Below are positions 16,561 to 24,362 of a stretch of 64,000 bases of DNA, one piece after another. Origin of the DNA: Sphingobacterium tabacisoli. Its GTDB lineage: Bacteria; Bacteroidota; Bacteroidia; Sphingobacteriales; Sphingobacteriaceae. The position numbers and the translations under genes were made by a program. The stretch covers positions 2,498,944 through 2,562,943 of the forward strand of contig NZ_JAEQMU010000001.1 of assembly GCF_017908035.1 (NCBI RefSeq). Reading direction: 5' to 3'. The notes under the pieces are model-generated. The model was not told the DNA's origin. It made no database searches and saw only the letters and a list, made by a program, of their open reading frames with translations. Each line of letters opens with the position of its first letter. Positions within the stretch are counted from its first letter, which is position 1.

Positions 16561-18234
16561 TTATGTTTTTTTAACTTCTACAGGAAAACTAAGTGTAAAA
16601 ACCGTACCAACATTCATTTGGCTGTCCACTTTTATATCTCCCCCCATAAACGCTGTAATCTCTTTACAAAAGGCCAATCCCAAACCAATACTTCCTTGCT
16701 GGTTAAATTGGTTCTTGACGCGGTAAAACTTTTTAAAAATACTATTAAATTCTTTCTTATCTATACCAATCCCACGATCTTTGAATAAAATAACAAAATT
16801 CTTTTTGTTTTGTTGCACTTTGATGTCCAAAACCTTTCGATCGGGAGCTGAATACTTGTAGGCATTATCGATTAGATTTTGAAAAACACTTGTCAACAGA
16901 ACAGGATCTGCATACATTTCATTTTTCACATCAATACTATAATTCAACTGCAAATCGGGATATTTGATGTGTGTCGCATCAAATATATGCTGACAGAACT
17001 CATTCAACTCGATATACTCGCCATTAAACTTAATGGATTTATTCTCAATCTGCGCAAAGGACAATAACTTATTCATTAAAGCATTCAGCTTATCGGCTTC
17101 CTGATCGAGAATCCGCCCATACATATTCCGCTCTGTATCGGATAGCTTGTCGGCACTCTTGATATTATTACCCGCTATCTTGATGACACTGACCGGTGTC
17201 TTGAACTCATGGGTCAGATTATTAATAAAATCGTATTGCAACTGATACAAACGGCTATTGATCATTACATTCCGATAGACCAAGTAGCCTACCATCAAAA
17301 GAATAAAATAAATCAACGAAAGCCCTAGTACCACCGGGAAGAAACGTCTATTAACATCATGCTGAATGAACTCTCTAGAGGCTTCGAACTGTAACTTATA
17401 ATCGGACAATGCGCCAGGCAGGGCCAGTTCCGTACTCAAATAAGCGGCGTTCTTGACAACATACTGATCAACTACCGGCTTGATAACAATATCCTCATAG
17501 AGATTGGGATACTTGTTCAGGATAGCCATCTTACGTGGTTCTATCGTAAAGACAAACAGATCCTGCTCATAATCGCTCTTTGGCAAGTCCTCAAAACGCA
17601 TCATGGACTTGTAAGCCATGATATCAGACATTCTCGGAATATTTAAATAAGAGATCTTACCGGGTTGCAAGGTGTAGAATACTTTATAAATATCATTATC
17701 AGTCAACTTCGTAGAATCGGAAACCCTATCTAAAAAACCGGCCAACTTGAGCATCATGTTATTAAAATCCTCGGCATAGTTCTTATAGTCATCCGAACTC
17801 TGGTGTACACCAATAAATCGATTCTTAGGATCTAGCTTAAAATTATAGGAATTGCGCGACGATATACCTAAATTATTAAAACGTACACCTTTCCCCAATG
17901 TGTCTCTATTGGTAAATACAACATCGAAAAAGTTTACATTATCCACAAAAGGATATCTACGAAGTACGGTATTAGAAAATTCAGCAGCCTGAGTGGAATC
18001 AATATAGCCCTGATAATAGCTTATTTCGGGCACCTTCTTGGTGAAGAATTCATTAAATGGCTTTATAAATTCATCGAAGACCTCCACTTTTTTATTATTG
18101 AACTCGGTCTCCACGAAATTAGTGGTCATCTTCCGCGCAAAAAAAGCTGACGTCACGAACAGCACAGTGACCAAGACCAAAAATGTGATTAAAAGGCCAA
18201 AATTCTTTCGATATTGTAAACCAAAGTTTGCCAT
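16561..18234 (-). CDS. Membrane histidine kinase with large periplasmic sensor
   Basis: A 557-residue kinase: membrane segments at about 13-33 and 299-320 enclose a 265-residue periplasmic domain I cannot assign. HisKA follows with His342 in LTHEFKTPV, then the ATPase domain with N-box QNLIDNAYKYS, G1 FKDRGIGIDKKE, F-box FKKFYRV and G2 GSIGLGLAFCKE. All catalytic parts are intact. It starts 3 bp after the stop of the S9-peptidase-like lipoprotein gene and ends 3 bp before its regulator. The large sensor domain and the cotranscribed lipoprotein suggest detection of an envelope signal. Confidence 0.9.
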   Translation of the reverse strand: MANFGLQYRKNFGLLITFLVLVTVLFVTSAFFARKMTTNFVETEFNNKKVEVFDEFIKPFNEFFTKKVPEISYYQGYIDSTQAAEFSNTVLRRYPFVDNVNFFDVVFTNRDTLGKGVRFNNLGISSRNSYNFKLDPKNRFIGVHQSSDDYKNYAEDFNNMMLKLAGFLDRVSDSTKLTDNDIYKVFYTLQPGKISYLNIPRMSDIMAYKSMMRFEDLPKSDYEQDLFVFTIEPRKMAILNKYPNLYEDIVIKPVVDQYVVKNAAYLSTELALPGALSDYKLQFEASREFIQHDVNRRFFPVVLGLSLIYFILLMVGYLVYRNVMINSRLYQLQYDFINNLTHEFKTPVSVIKIAGNNIKSADKLSDTERNMYGRILDQEADKLNALMNKLLSFAQIENKSIKFNGEYIELNEFCQHIFDATHIKYPDLQLNYSIDVKNEMYADPVLLTSVFQNLIDNAYKYSAPDRKVLDIKVQQNKKNFVILFKDRGIGIDKKEFNSIFKKFYRVKNQFNQQGSIGLGLAFCKEITAFMGGDIKVDSQMNVGTVFTLSFPVEVKKT

Positions 18235-18237
18235 TTG

Positions 18238-20118
18238 CTACAGCTGTTCTTTTAGGAACTGTTCAATCATCTGGTAATATTCAATTACATTCTCATCCTT
18301 CTTGAACCGACGGCCTTCCTCCTCTTTATATACATACCGCACAGGAACATTATTGTTTTTCAATTTCTGCACAAACTGATTGACATCGGTCAGGCTATTG
18401 AAACGATCTCTTCCCCCGTGGAACATCAAAATTGGCATCCTCACCTTTTCTGCATGGAACAAAGGTGATGTTGCCTTAAATAGCTCATACTCTTTCGTGG
18501 GATCTCCAATAATATTATAGTAGAGCTGCAGATAAGGCTGATAATAAGGCGGTATCTCTTTCAAATAGGTAAACAGATTGGTATAACCTGACGCCGAAAT
18601 AGCACACTTATAGAGCGTAGGATTAAAACAAGCGGCATATAATGCGGAGTACCCGCCAAAACCGGTACCCATTATCGCTATTTTATTCTTATCCGCTATT
18701 CCCTGATGGATCAGCCAAGCCACCCCATCACTAATATCATTTTGGATCTCACCACCCCATTGCTTAAAACCTGCAGTATAGAATTCCTTACCATAGCCTA
18801 CAGATCCTCTATAGTTCACTTGGAAAACCGCATACCCACGATTGGCTAAAAACTGTACTTCGGAATTAAACCCCCACACATCTCTCCTATTCGGACCATC
18901 ATGAATCAGAACCACGACCGGATAAGAATCCTTCTTTACCAGCGGATAGGTCAAGTAACCTTTGATAGTCCTACCATCCCTAGAGTCAAAACTGACCTCC
19001 TCCATTGGCGCAAGGCGCTTACCGCTAAGTGCAGGATTCATAATAGAGAGCTCGACAATCTTATCTTTCTTTTTGGAATAGTAATAAATCCCACCAGGAT
19101 CTACGTCTGTATAGGTCTTAAATAGCACAGTATTAAATGTACTATCCATATCAAATATATCAATGTTATAACCATCAAACTTGTTGGTTATTTTTGAATA
19201 TATCTTTTTGAAATCTTTATTAAGAATGCGGGTTTCCTTTTTGTTCAACATTCCAGTGGTATAAATCATTTCCTCCCTGGAAAACGAATACCCCTCTCTA
19301 TTCATATCGACGTGTTTGTCTTCCGCAATTACCTCTTCCTTTCCGGTACGTAGATTTAGCTTCACAACAGCAAGCTTGTCTCTTCCGACATTGGACATTG
19401 CAAATACAGCCCCATGTTCGCCCTTGACGGGTCCAAGAGGAAGTATCGTCGTCGCAAAATCAGCCTCTACGACTTTATGATAGGGATCGCCTTCTTGTTC
19501 ACGATAGAGCAGTTGGTCTTCAACACTATCACTCGTCAGCGCCAACCTAACTTTACCATCTGTAGACGCATACCATGAACTAATATTTCCAGGGTTCTGC
19601 TCTACCAATCTCGGCCCGGAACCATCTAAGGGAACACGGTATAGATCAAACACGGAAGAATCCCGAATATTCATTTCAGCCAGAAGGGCACCGTCTTTAG
19701 ACCGCAGTGGATTCAACCAGCTTAATGCATGTTTTGCCGGTGCAAATAAAGGGCGGGCGACTTCATGGTGAATATCAATGGTAAAAATGCGTAAACTGTC
19801 TTCATGGGACTGGGTATTGGAAAAAACAAGACTATCGTTACCTATCCAAAAAAAATATTGGACATTCATATTGTCCTGGTAGGTCAATTGCTTCGAGGAA
19901 TCGGGTTCCTCTAAATCCAACACAAAAATATTACGGCAATGGTCTTCTAATCCTAGGTAGGCAATGTGTCTGCCATCCGGTGATACTCTAAAATTAAAAC
20001 GATCCGGTTTACTGAAAAAATCTTGAACCGGGATATACTCCACCTTTCCATTGCCATTACAACCCACTAAAACAGTGGTAACAAAAAGAAAACTAAAGAC
20101 TATTATTAAAAATCTCAT
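18238..20118 (-). CDS. S9 peptidase-like lipoprotein lacking catalytic Ser and His
   Basis: A 626-residue lipoprotein: signal with lipobox LVGC, Cys20. Residues about 30-370 form a beta-propeller-like region (FNFRVSPDGRHIAYLGL) and 380-626 an alpha/beta hydrolase of the prolyl oligopeptidase S9 family (VVVLIHDGPNRRDVWGFN; FLANRGYAVFQVNYRGSVGYG). The nucleophile elbow, normally GxSxGG, reads G484-T-G-F-G-G: Ser is Gly486. The catalytic Asp is kept (HGGRD, Asp571), but the EGHGF-type motif is EGRRF, so His is Arg603. It is thus probably a non-catalytic binding protein. It is first in an operon with a histidine kinase and regulator, gaps of 3 bp. Confidence 0.85.
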   Translation of the reverse strand: MRFLIIVFSFLFVTTVLVGCNGNGKVEYIPVQDFFSKPDRFNFRVSPDGRHIAYLGLEDHCRNIFVLDLEEPDSSKQLTYQDNMNVQYFFWIGNDSLVFSNTQSHEDSLRIFTIDIHHEVARPLFAPAKHALSWLNPLRSKDGALLAEMNIRDSSVFDLYRVPLDGSGPRLVEQNPGNISSWYASTDGKVRLALTSDSVEDQLLYREQEGDPYHKVVEADFATTILPLGPVKGEHGAVFAMSNVGRDKLAVVKLNLRTGKEEVIAEDKHVDMNREGYSFSREEMIYTTGMLNKKETRILNKDFKKIYSKITNKFDGYNIDIFDMDSTFNTVLFKTYTDVDPGGIYYYSKKKDKIVELSIMNPALSGKRLAPMEEVSFDSRDGRTIKGYLTYPLVKKDSYPVVVLIHDGPNRRDVWGFNSEVQFLANRGYAVFQVNYRGSVGYGKEFYTAGFKQWGGEIQNDISDGVAWLIHQGIADKNKIAIMGTGFGGYSALYAACFNPTLYKCAISASGYTNLFTYLKEIPPYYQPYLQLYYNIIGDPTKEYELFKATSPLFHAEKVRMPILMFHGGRDRFNSLTDVNQFVQKLKNNNVPVRYVYKEEEGRRFKKDENVIEYYQMIEQFLKEQL

Positions 20119-20210
20119 CCAACTATTTCTCGTTCTCTCAAATATTATAATTTTCCTAGACTAAACCTATATTGCAACTTTTTTTTTACAGGTTGGAAAA
20201 TTACATTTCG

Positions 20211-20218
20211 TACATTTG
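20211..20218 (+). promoter_or_regulatory. -7 element just before the DUF4286 start
   Basis: TACATTTG, with TTG at 20193-20195 as a possible -33 (15-bp spacer). It ends only 4 bp before the ATG at 20223, so the transcript may be leaderless. Confidence 0.5.
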
Positions 20219-20222
20219 CAAC

Positions 20223-20507
20223 ATGTATCTATACAATATTTCCATTATAATCGAAGAGAGTCAACATCAGGTGCTTCTACTTTGGATCCAACAATCTTGG
20301 GCACCAGCTCTACCAGCAGAAGTCAAACTTCTAAAAATGCTGAACTCTCCACACGAAGGACACACCTACTGTGTTCAATTAATCGCTAGTGATGAAAACG
20401 ACATCCAACAGTTTCAATCGGAGCATTTGCTTTCATTACAAAACCACATCACACAGCACCACAACGAAAAAGCATTTATCTTCGATAGTGTAATGCAATA
20501 TCTATAA
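20223..20507 (+). CDS. DUF4286 family protein
   Basis: A 94-residue cytosolic protein. The start at 20223 (MYLYNISIIIEES) fits the family, whose members begin with a short beta strand and the motif YN-phi-T/S-phi; the open frame extends 17 codons upstream through the promoter. The WIQQSWAP segment and the final DSVMQYL also fit DUF4286, a Bacteroidota family of unknown function with a ferredoxin-like dimeric appearance. It is monocistronic and diverges from the S9-like gene. Confidence 0.75.
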   Translation: MYLYNISIIIEESQHQVLLLWIQQSWAPALPAEVKLLKMLNSPHEGHTYCVQLIASDENDIQQFQSEHLLSLQNHITQHHNEKAFIFDSVMQYL

Positions 20508-20539
20508 ATAAGTAACGGATAAATAATAAGGTCGCCTCA

Positions 20540-20812
20540 CTACGAGTGATGCGATAAGAGAGTTTGTTTTGGGGATTTTGTGCGATATTTTTTATACCAT
20601 AAAATCCCTATACCTGCTCCGATCAAGAAAGGTGCTCCTAATAAAAAAAGTATCCCATTATTCAAGCCCTTACCTTGGGTGTTTCCATGTTGTGTACTAT
20701 TCTCAGCATTCAGCGAGCACATAGCACATTGTGACACTACTACTGTTGGCTTGATAAAAACCATCCCTAGCAATAGCATTCCAGAAATAAGTATATAGCG
20801 AACTGCTTTCAT
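20540..20812 (-). CDS. Small membrane protein with CxxC near the N-terminus
   Basis: A 90-residue protein with an N-terminal hydrophobic segment (7-27) ending just before QCAMCSLNAENS, then a GLNNGILFLLGAPFLIGAGIGILWY segment (about 50-74) and a basic tail. The CAMC pair would face the periplasm, where it could bind a metal, heme or disulphide partner. Homologues in other Bacteroidota share the QCAMC and GLN-GILYL patterns, but I know no function. The gene ends the leftward mla-rluA series with a 42-bp gap. Confidence 0.6.
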   Translation of the reverse strand: MKAVRYILISGMLLLGMVFIKPTVVVSQCAMCSLNAENSTQHGNTQGKGLNNGILFLLGAPFLIGAGIGILWYKKYRTKSPKQTLLSHHS

Positions 20813-20854
20813 TTCACAAAGTTAAAGAATTAAGACGGATATATCCTAATTAAA

Positions 20855-21553
20855 CTACTTCCGTAATAGTGCGTTAAATTTTTCCCAGAAACCGTCCTCT
20901 GGTACGGATGCTTCGATACACATCGCCTCCTCGGTCACGGGGTGTTTAAAAGCCAAAGATCGGGAATGTAAGCAAATTGTACGGCGTGTAGATCCTCTCG
21001 GGTAACCGTACTTATTATCCCCAACAATAGGACAGCCCATATAGGCAAGCTGACATCTTATCTGGTGCGTACGCCCTGTAAGCGGGTTTATCTTTAATAA
21101 ATAAAATCCATCCAACTGCCCCAATACCTCATAATCCAATTCAGCGTAACTCCCATTCTTGACTTCCCTATCATATGCTTTGGTTATCATCTTCTTGCGG
21201 TCCCTCAAGAGCCAGTTGGTCAACTTACCTCTCAGTGCCGGCGGTCGTTCTTTGACTACAGCAAGGTAGGTCTTCTCTACTGCTCTATCATGAAACAATC
21301 TATTCATGCGATCCAATCCCTTACTGGTCTTAGCCATCAGAATCATACCGCTAACTGGCCTATCTAGACGATGAATAACCCCAACGAAAGCGCGATTAGG
21401 TTTGTTATATTTCTTAGCAAGATATTCGGACAGCATTTCCTCCAGAGATTTATCTCCTGAAGGGTCTACCTGCACAATATCTCCACCACGCTTATTTATT
21501 GCAATCAGATGATTGTCTTCGTAGATAACATCGCTATCTGTAATCACTCCCAT
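20855..21553 (-). CDS. RluA family pseudouridine synthase
   Basis: A 232-residue RNA pseudouridine synthase. The catalytic motif HRLDRPVSGMILMAKT carries the active Asp, and GRTHQIRCQLAYMGCPIVGDNKYG is the second family motif. There is no N-terminal S4 domain, so it resembles the short RluA/RluC-type enzymes rather than RluD. The target uridine cannot be read off. It follows mlaD by 27 bp. Confidence 0.9.
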   Translation of the reverse strand: MGVITDSDVIYEDNHLIAINKRGGDIVQVDPSGDKSLEEMLSEYLAKKYNKPNRAFVGVIHRLDRPVSGMILMAKTSKGLDRMNRLFHDRAVEKTYLAVVKERPPALRGKLTNWLLRDRKKMITKAYDREVKNGSYAELDYEVLGQLDGFYLLKINPLTGRTHQIRCQLAYMGCPIVGDNKYGYPRGSTRRTICLHSRSLAFKHPVTEEAMCIEASVPEDGFWEKFNALLRK

Positions 21554-21580
21554 ATTAATATGCTATCTTCAGCTTGAACG

Positions 21581-22576
21581 TTATTTTGAAACAGCGTCTT
21601 TCGACTCTTTCTCCGCTTCTTTTGCTTTTTTCTTAAAGTATCCACGTAATAGGAAATTGCTCTGTAACGCTTCCATATTAACATCGAGTTTCTCTGTACT
21701 TGTGTTTAAGTTTTTGAGAATTTGTCGTATCTCGTTTGCGGCAGCAGCATCGTTTGTAAGCACACCTAGTGCATTATCCTTATCATTCAATCTTGCTGAA
21801 GTTTTGTTCAGGTTTTCCATCAGTGCATTTGCAGTCTGAGTTACCCCCTGTAATTGTGCTGCAGACTCTCTCAAGCTTGCAAACACCTCGGTATCTGTTG
21901 TCAAGTCGTGAATAAGTCCTTGGTTATTGTTCAACTTACCGGTCAGCGCAACCAAGTTATTAACCGCTTTATTGGCATCTGTCATGACGCTATTTAAAGA
22001 AACGACGGATGACTTCAGATTTGTAGCTATTGCATCGTCTGTTAATAGCGCACCGATTGTCCCTTTTCCATCAACCATCTGTTGGGATAGTTTCGCAAAG
22101 TTCTGAGTGATAACAGTTAGATTTGCACCATTTTCCTGCAACAACCCTATCATCTGATCCATTCCGCCACTGGCACCAGACTTGATCACATCACCATCTG
22201 CAATTTGTGGATTGGCAGCTGTACCACCGACCAAGCTAATAATCGCATTACCGATTAATCCATCAGAACCTAATGTTGCTACCACATCTTTGCGAATGAA
22301 TTGGCTGTCCTTCTCCTGTATACTCATTAGCACCCGGACATTTCCAACATCTTCGAAAGCAATTTCTTTGATAATTCCGACTTTCACCCCGGAAAACCAA
22401 ACGTTGTTACCTACTTTCAATCCTTTTACGTCATGAAAATAAGTTTTCACGACAAGGTTCTTACTAAACTTATTCTGTTGCGTACCTAACACTAAAATAC
22501 CTGCAACTAAAATCACTAGGCCTATTAGTGCAAAAAGTCCTACAATTAGTGATCGTTTATTTTCTGCTGCGCTCAT
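21581..22576 (-). CDS. mlaD: MlaD-type MCE-domain lipid transport protein
   Basis: A 331-residue protein with one N-terminal membrane anchor (11-31) and an MCE domain (about 39-115, VKTYFHDVKGLKVGNNVWFSGVKVG), followed by a long helical, coiled-coil-like region rich in Asn, Leu and Thr (160-315) and a charged Lys/Glu C-terminus. MlaD forms a periplasmic hexamer that passes phospholipids between MlaFE and other carriers. The operon mlaE-mlaF-mlaD (gaps 3 and 10 bp) supports the call. No mlaB or mlaC is seen here. Confidence 0.88.
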   Translation of the reverse strand: MSAAENKRSLIVGLFALIGLVILVAGILVLGTQQNKFSKNLVVKTYFHDVKGLKVGNNVWFSGVKVGIIKEIAFEDVGNVRVLMSIQEKDSQFIRKDVVATLGSDGLIGNAIISLVGGTAANPQIADGDVIKSGASGGMDQMIGLLQENGANLTVITQNFAKLSQQMVDGKGTIGALLTDDAIATNLKSSVVSLNSVMTDANKAVNNLVALTGKLNNNQGLIHDLTTDTEVFASLRESAAQLQGVTQTANALMENLNKTSARLNDKDNALGVLTNDAAAANEIRQILKNLNTSTEKLDVNMEALQSNFLLRGYFKKKAKEAEKESKDAVSK

Positions 22577-22586
22577 TCTTAATCTA

Positions 22587-23360
22587 TTATACTATAAAAT
22601 TATAATCATAAAAAGGTTTTACCCGAGTATCATCTGTATCGAATATTTCCTCAAAGGTTCCCTGTCTTTCAAACTTACCATCCAACAACATGACCATCCT
22701 GTCTCCTACCATTTTGGCGCAGGCCAAATCGTGTGTGATAATAATAGAGGATGTTTTATACCGCTCTTGGACTTCATTGATAAGGCCGTTGATATCTAAA
22801 CATGTGATTGGATCTAACCCTGCTGTCGGCTCATCATATAACATGATATCTGGACGCAGTATCAGTGTTCGGGCGATACCGATACGCTTCTTCTGCCCTC
22901 CAGAGAGCTCCGAAGGCATCTGGTTCAATGCCTGCAAAAGACCAACACCGTCCAACACATCCTCCACTTCGCGATTGATCTCTGCTCTTGTCAAATTTCT
23001 TTTGTTACGCACCAAAGGGAATTCAAGGTTTTCTCTTACCGTCATACTATCATACAATGCGGAGTTCTGAAAAGAAAAGCCGATCCGTAACCGCAGTTGC
23101 ATCAGTTCTTTTTCAGTCAGATCATTGACACGCTGTCCCAGAACAGTGATATCACCGGCATCTGGTTTTAACAGTCCCGATATCAGTTTAATAAGCACTG
23201 ATTTTCCTGTACCAGACCTCCCTAAAACGACTAGGTTCTCCCCGTTGTATAATTTGAGATCGACATCCCGTAAGACATGCAGATTTCCAAAAGATTTACT
23301 GACATTATCCACGTGGATCACGCAGTCTTCATAGTTAATTACGTTTCCTACCTTTGCCAT
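22587..23360 (-). CDS. mlaF: MlaF-type ABC transporter ATPase
   Basis: A 257-residue ATPase with Walker A GRSGTGKSV, signature LSGGQKKRIGIARTL, Walker B IMLYDEPTAGLDP and switch His in IIITHD. The KKRIGIARTL signature and GLDPITC are typical of MlaF. It powers phospholipid movement between inner and outer membranes with the permease encoded 3 bp upstream. Confidence 0.9.
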   Translation of the reverse strand: MAKVGNVINYEDCVIHVDNVSKSFGNLHVLRDVDLKLYNGENLVVLGRSGTGKSVLIKLISGLLKPDAGDITVLGQRVNDLTEKELMQLRLRIGFSFQNSALYDSMTVRENLEFPLVRNKRNLTRAEINREVEDVLDGVGLLQALNQMPSELSGGQKKRIGIARTLILRPDIMLYDEPTAGLDPITCLDINGLINEVQERYKTSSIIITHDLACAKMVGDRMVMLLDGKFERQGTFEEIFDTDDTRVKPFYDYNFIV

Positions 23361-23363
23361 CTT

Positions 23364-24122
23364 TTAAGAAATTAAAGATAATACCTGAACTATAAGCAAC
23401 TCTTCAATGAATACTGTAAACATAGAGGCCACTACCGCACTATTGGCAGCCTTCCCTACCCCTTCGGTTCCTTTAGATGAATAATACCCTACGTAACAGC
23501 TTGCAAACCCTATGGTAAATCCAAATACAACAGCACGTAATGTCATTGCAAATATGTCTACGAAGCCAATTTTATCAAATACTTGTGTAAAGAAACTCAA
23601 CAAACTTAACTGATCACTCCCGATAATACTTAAATATCCTCCAAACAAACCTATGCCTGCGATATAAAAACATAGAATAGGAATCATAATTGTAGTCGCA
23701 ACAATACGGCTGACAACTAAAAACTTGAACGGATTGGTACCCGAAACTTCCATGGCATCGATTTGCTCCGTAACATTCATAGAACTCAGTTCAGCTCCAA
23801 TTTGTGACCCAACTTTTCCAGATGCAATTAAAGCGGTAACCAATGGTGCCAGTGCACGAACTATAGCAATGGAAATCAATGCTGGCAACCAAGAAGTGGC
23901 ACCAAAATCTTCTAGTGAAGGTCTGGACTGCTTGGTAAAAACAAACCCTACGATAAATCCGGTCAACCCAATAAGAGGAAAAGACTTCCAACCTATTTCG
24001 TAACACTGCCGAACAATCTCCTTAAATTCATACGGTGGACTCACTGCCTCGCGCAGTACCCGCATCAAAAAGCGATGTAACCGAGCAAACTCGAGGAGCA
24101 GATTATTAAATTTCCTTCCCAT
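23364..24122 (-). CDS. mlaE: MlaE-type phospholipid ABC permease
   Basis: A 252-residue multi-pass permease of the MlaE/YrbE family: ALIASGKVGSQIGAELSSMNVTEQIDAMEVSGTNPFKFLVVSRI is the strongly conserved interfacial region (quoted by its parts: GSQIGAELSSM, EQIDAMEVSG), and GFASCYVGYYSSKGTEGVG is typical of the C-terminal half. It is the first gene of the mlaEFD operon with a -7 element at 24177-24184. Confidence 0.9.
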   Translation of the reverse strand: MGRKFNNLLLEFARLHRFLMRVLREAVSPPYEFKEIVRQCYEIGWKSFPLIGLTGFIVGFVFTKQSRPSLEDFGATSWLPALISIAIVRALAPLVTALIASGKVGSQIGAELSSMNVTEQIDAMEVSGTNPFKFLVVSRIVATTIMIPILCFYIAGIGLFGGYLSIIGSDQLSLLSFFTQVFDKIGFVDIFAMTLRAVVFGFTIGFASCYVGYYSSKGTEGVGKAANSAVVASMFTVFIEELLIVQVLSLIS

Positions 24123-24176
24123 TTATATTTTTAGAAGTAAATAAAAAAACAACTATGTGTTCATCAAAAAACTGGC

Positions 24177-24184
24177 CAAAGGTA
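24177..24184 (-). promoter_or_regulatory. -7 element for the mlaEFD operon
   Basis: TACCTTTG read leftwards, 54 bp upstream of the mlaE start. A TTG at 24213-24211 is the nearest possible -33, with a long 26-bp spacer. Confidence 0.45.
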
Positions 24185-24263
24185 CACAATTTTAACTTTT
24201 ATTGAGGTCACAAAATAGGTGAACCTTAAATTGTAGCTATAAAACTACCATTTTTTTATATTT

Positions 24264-24271
24264 TAGTTTTG
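24264..24271 (+). promoter_or_regulatory. -7 element for the DUF6600-like gene
   Basis: TAGTTTTG, 91 bp before the start at 24363; TTG at 24231-24233 lies 30 bp upstream, longer than usual. Confidence 0.35.
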
Positions 24272-24362
24272 TCGTAATATCTCGATTAAACCTTCCCTAT
24301 CATTAGCACGTCCTACCAACAAAGACAAAAACAGAATAATAAAGTTTTAAGAAAGAAAGCGT

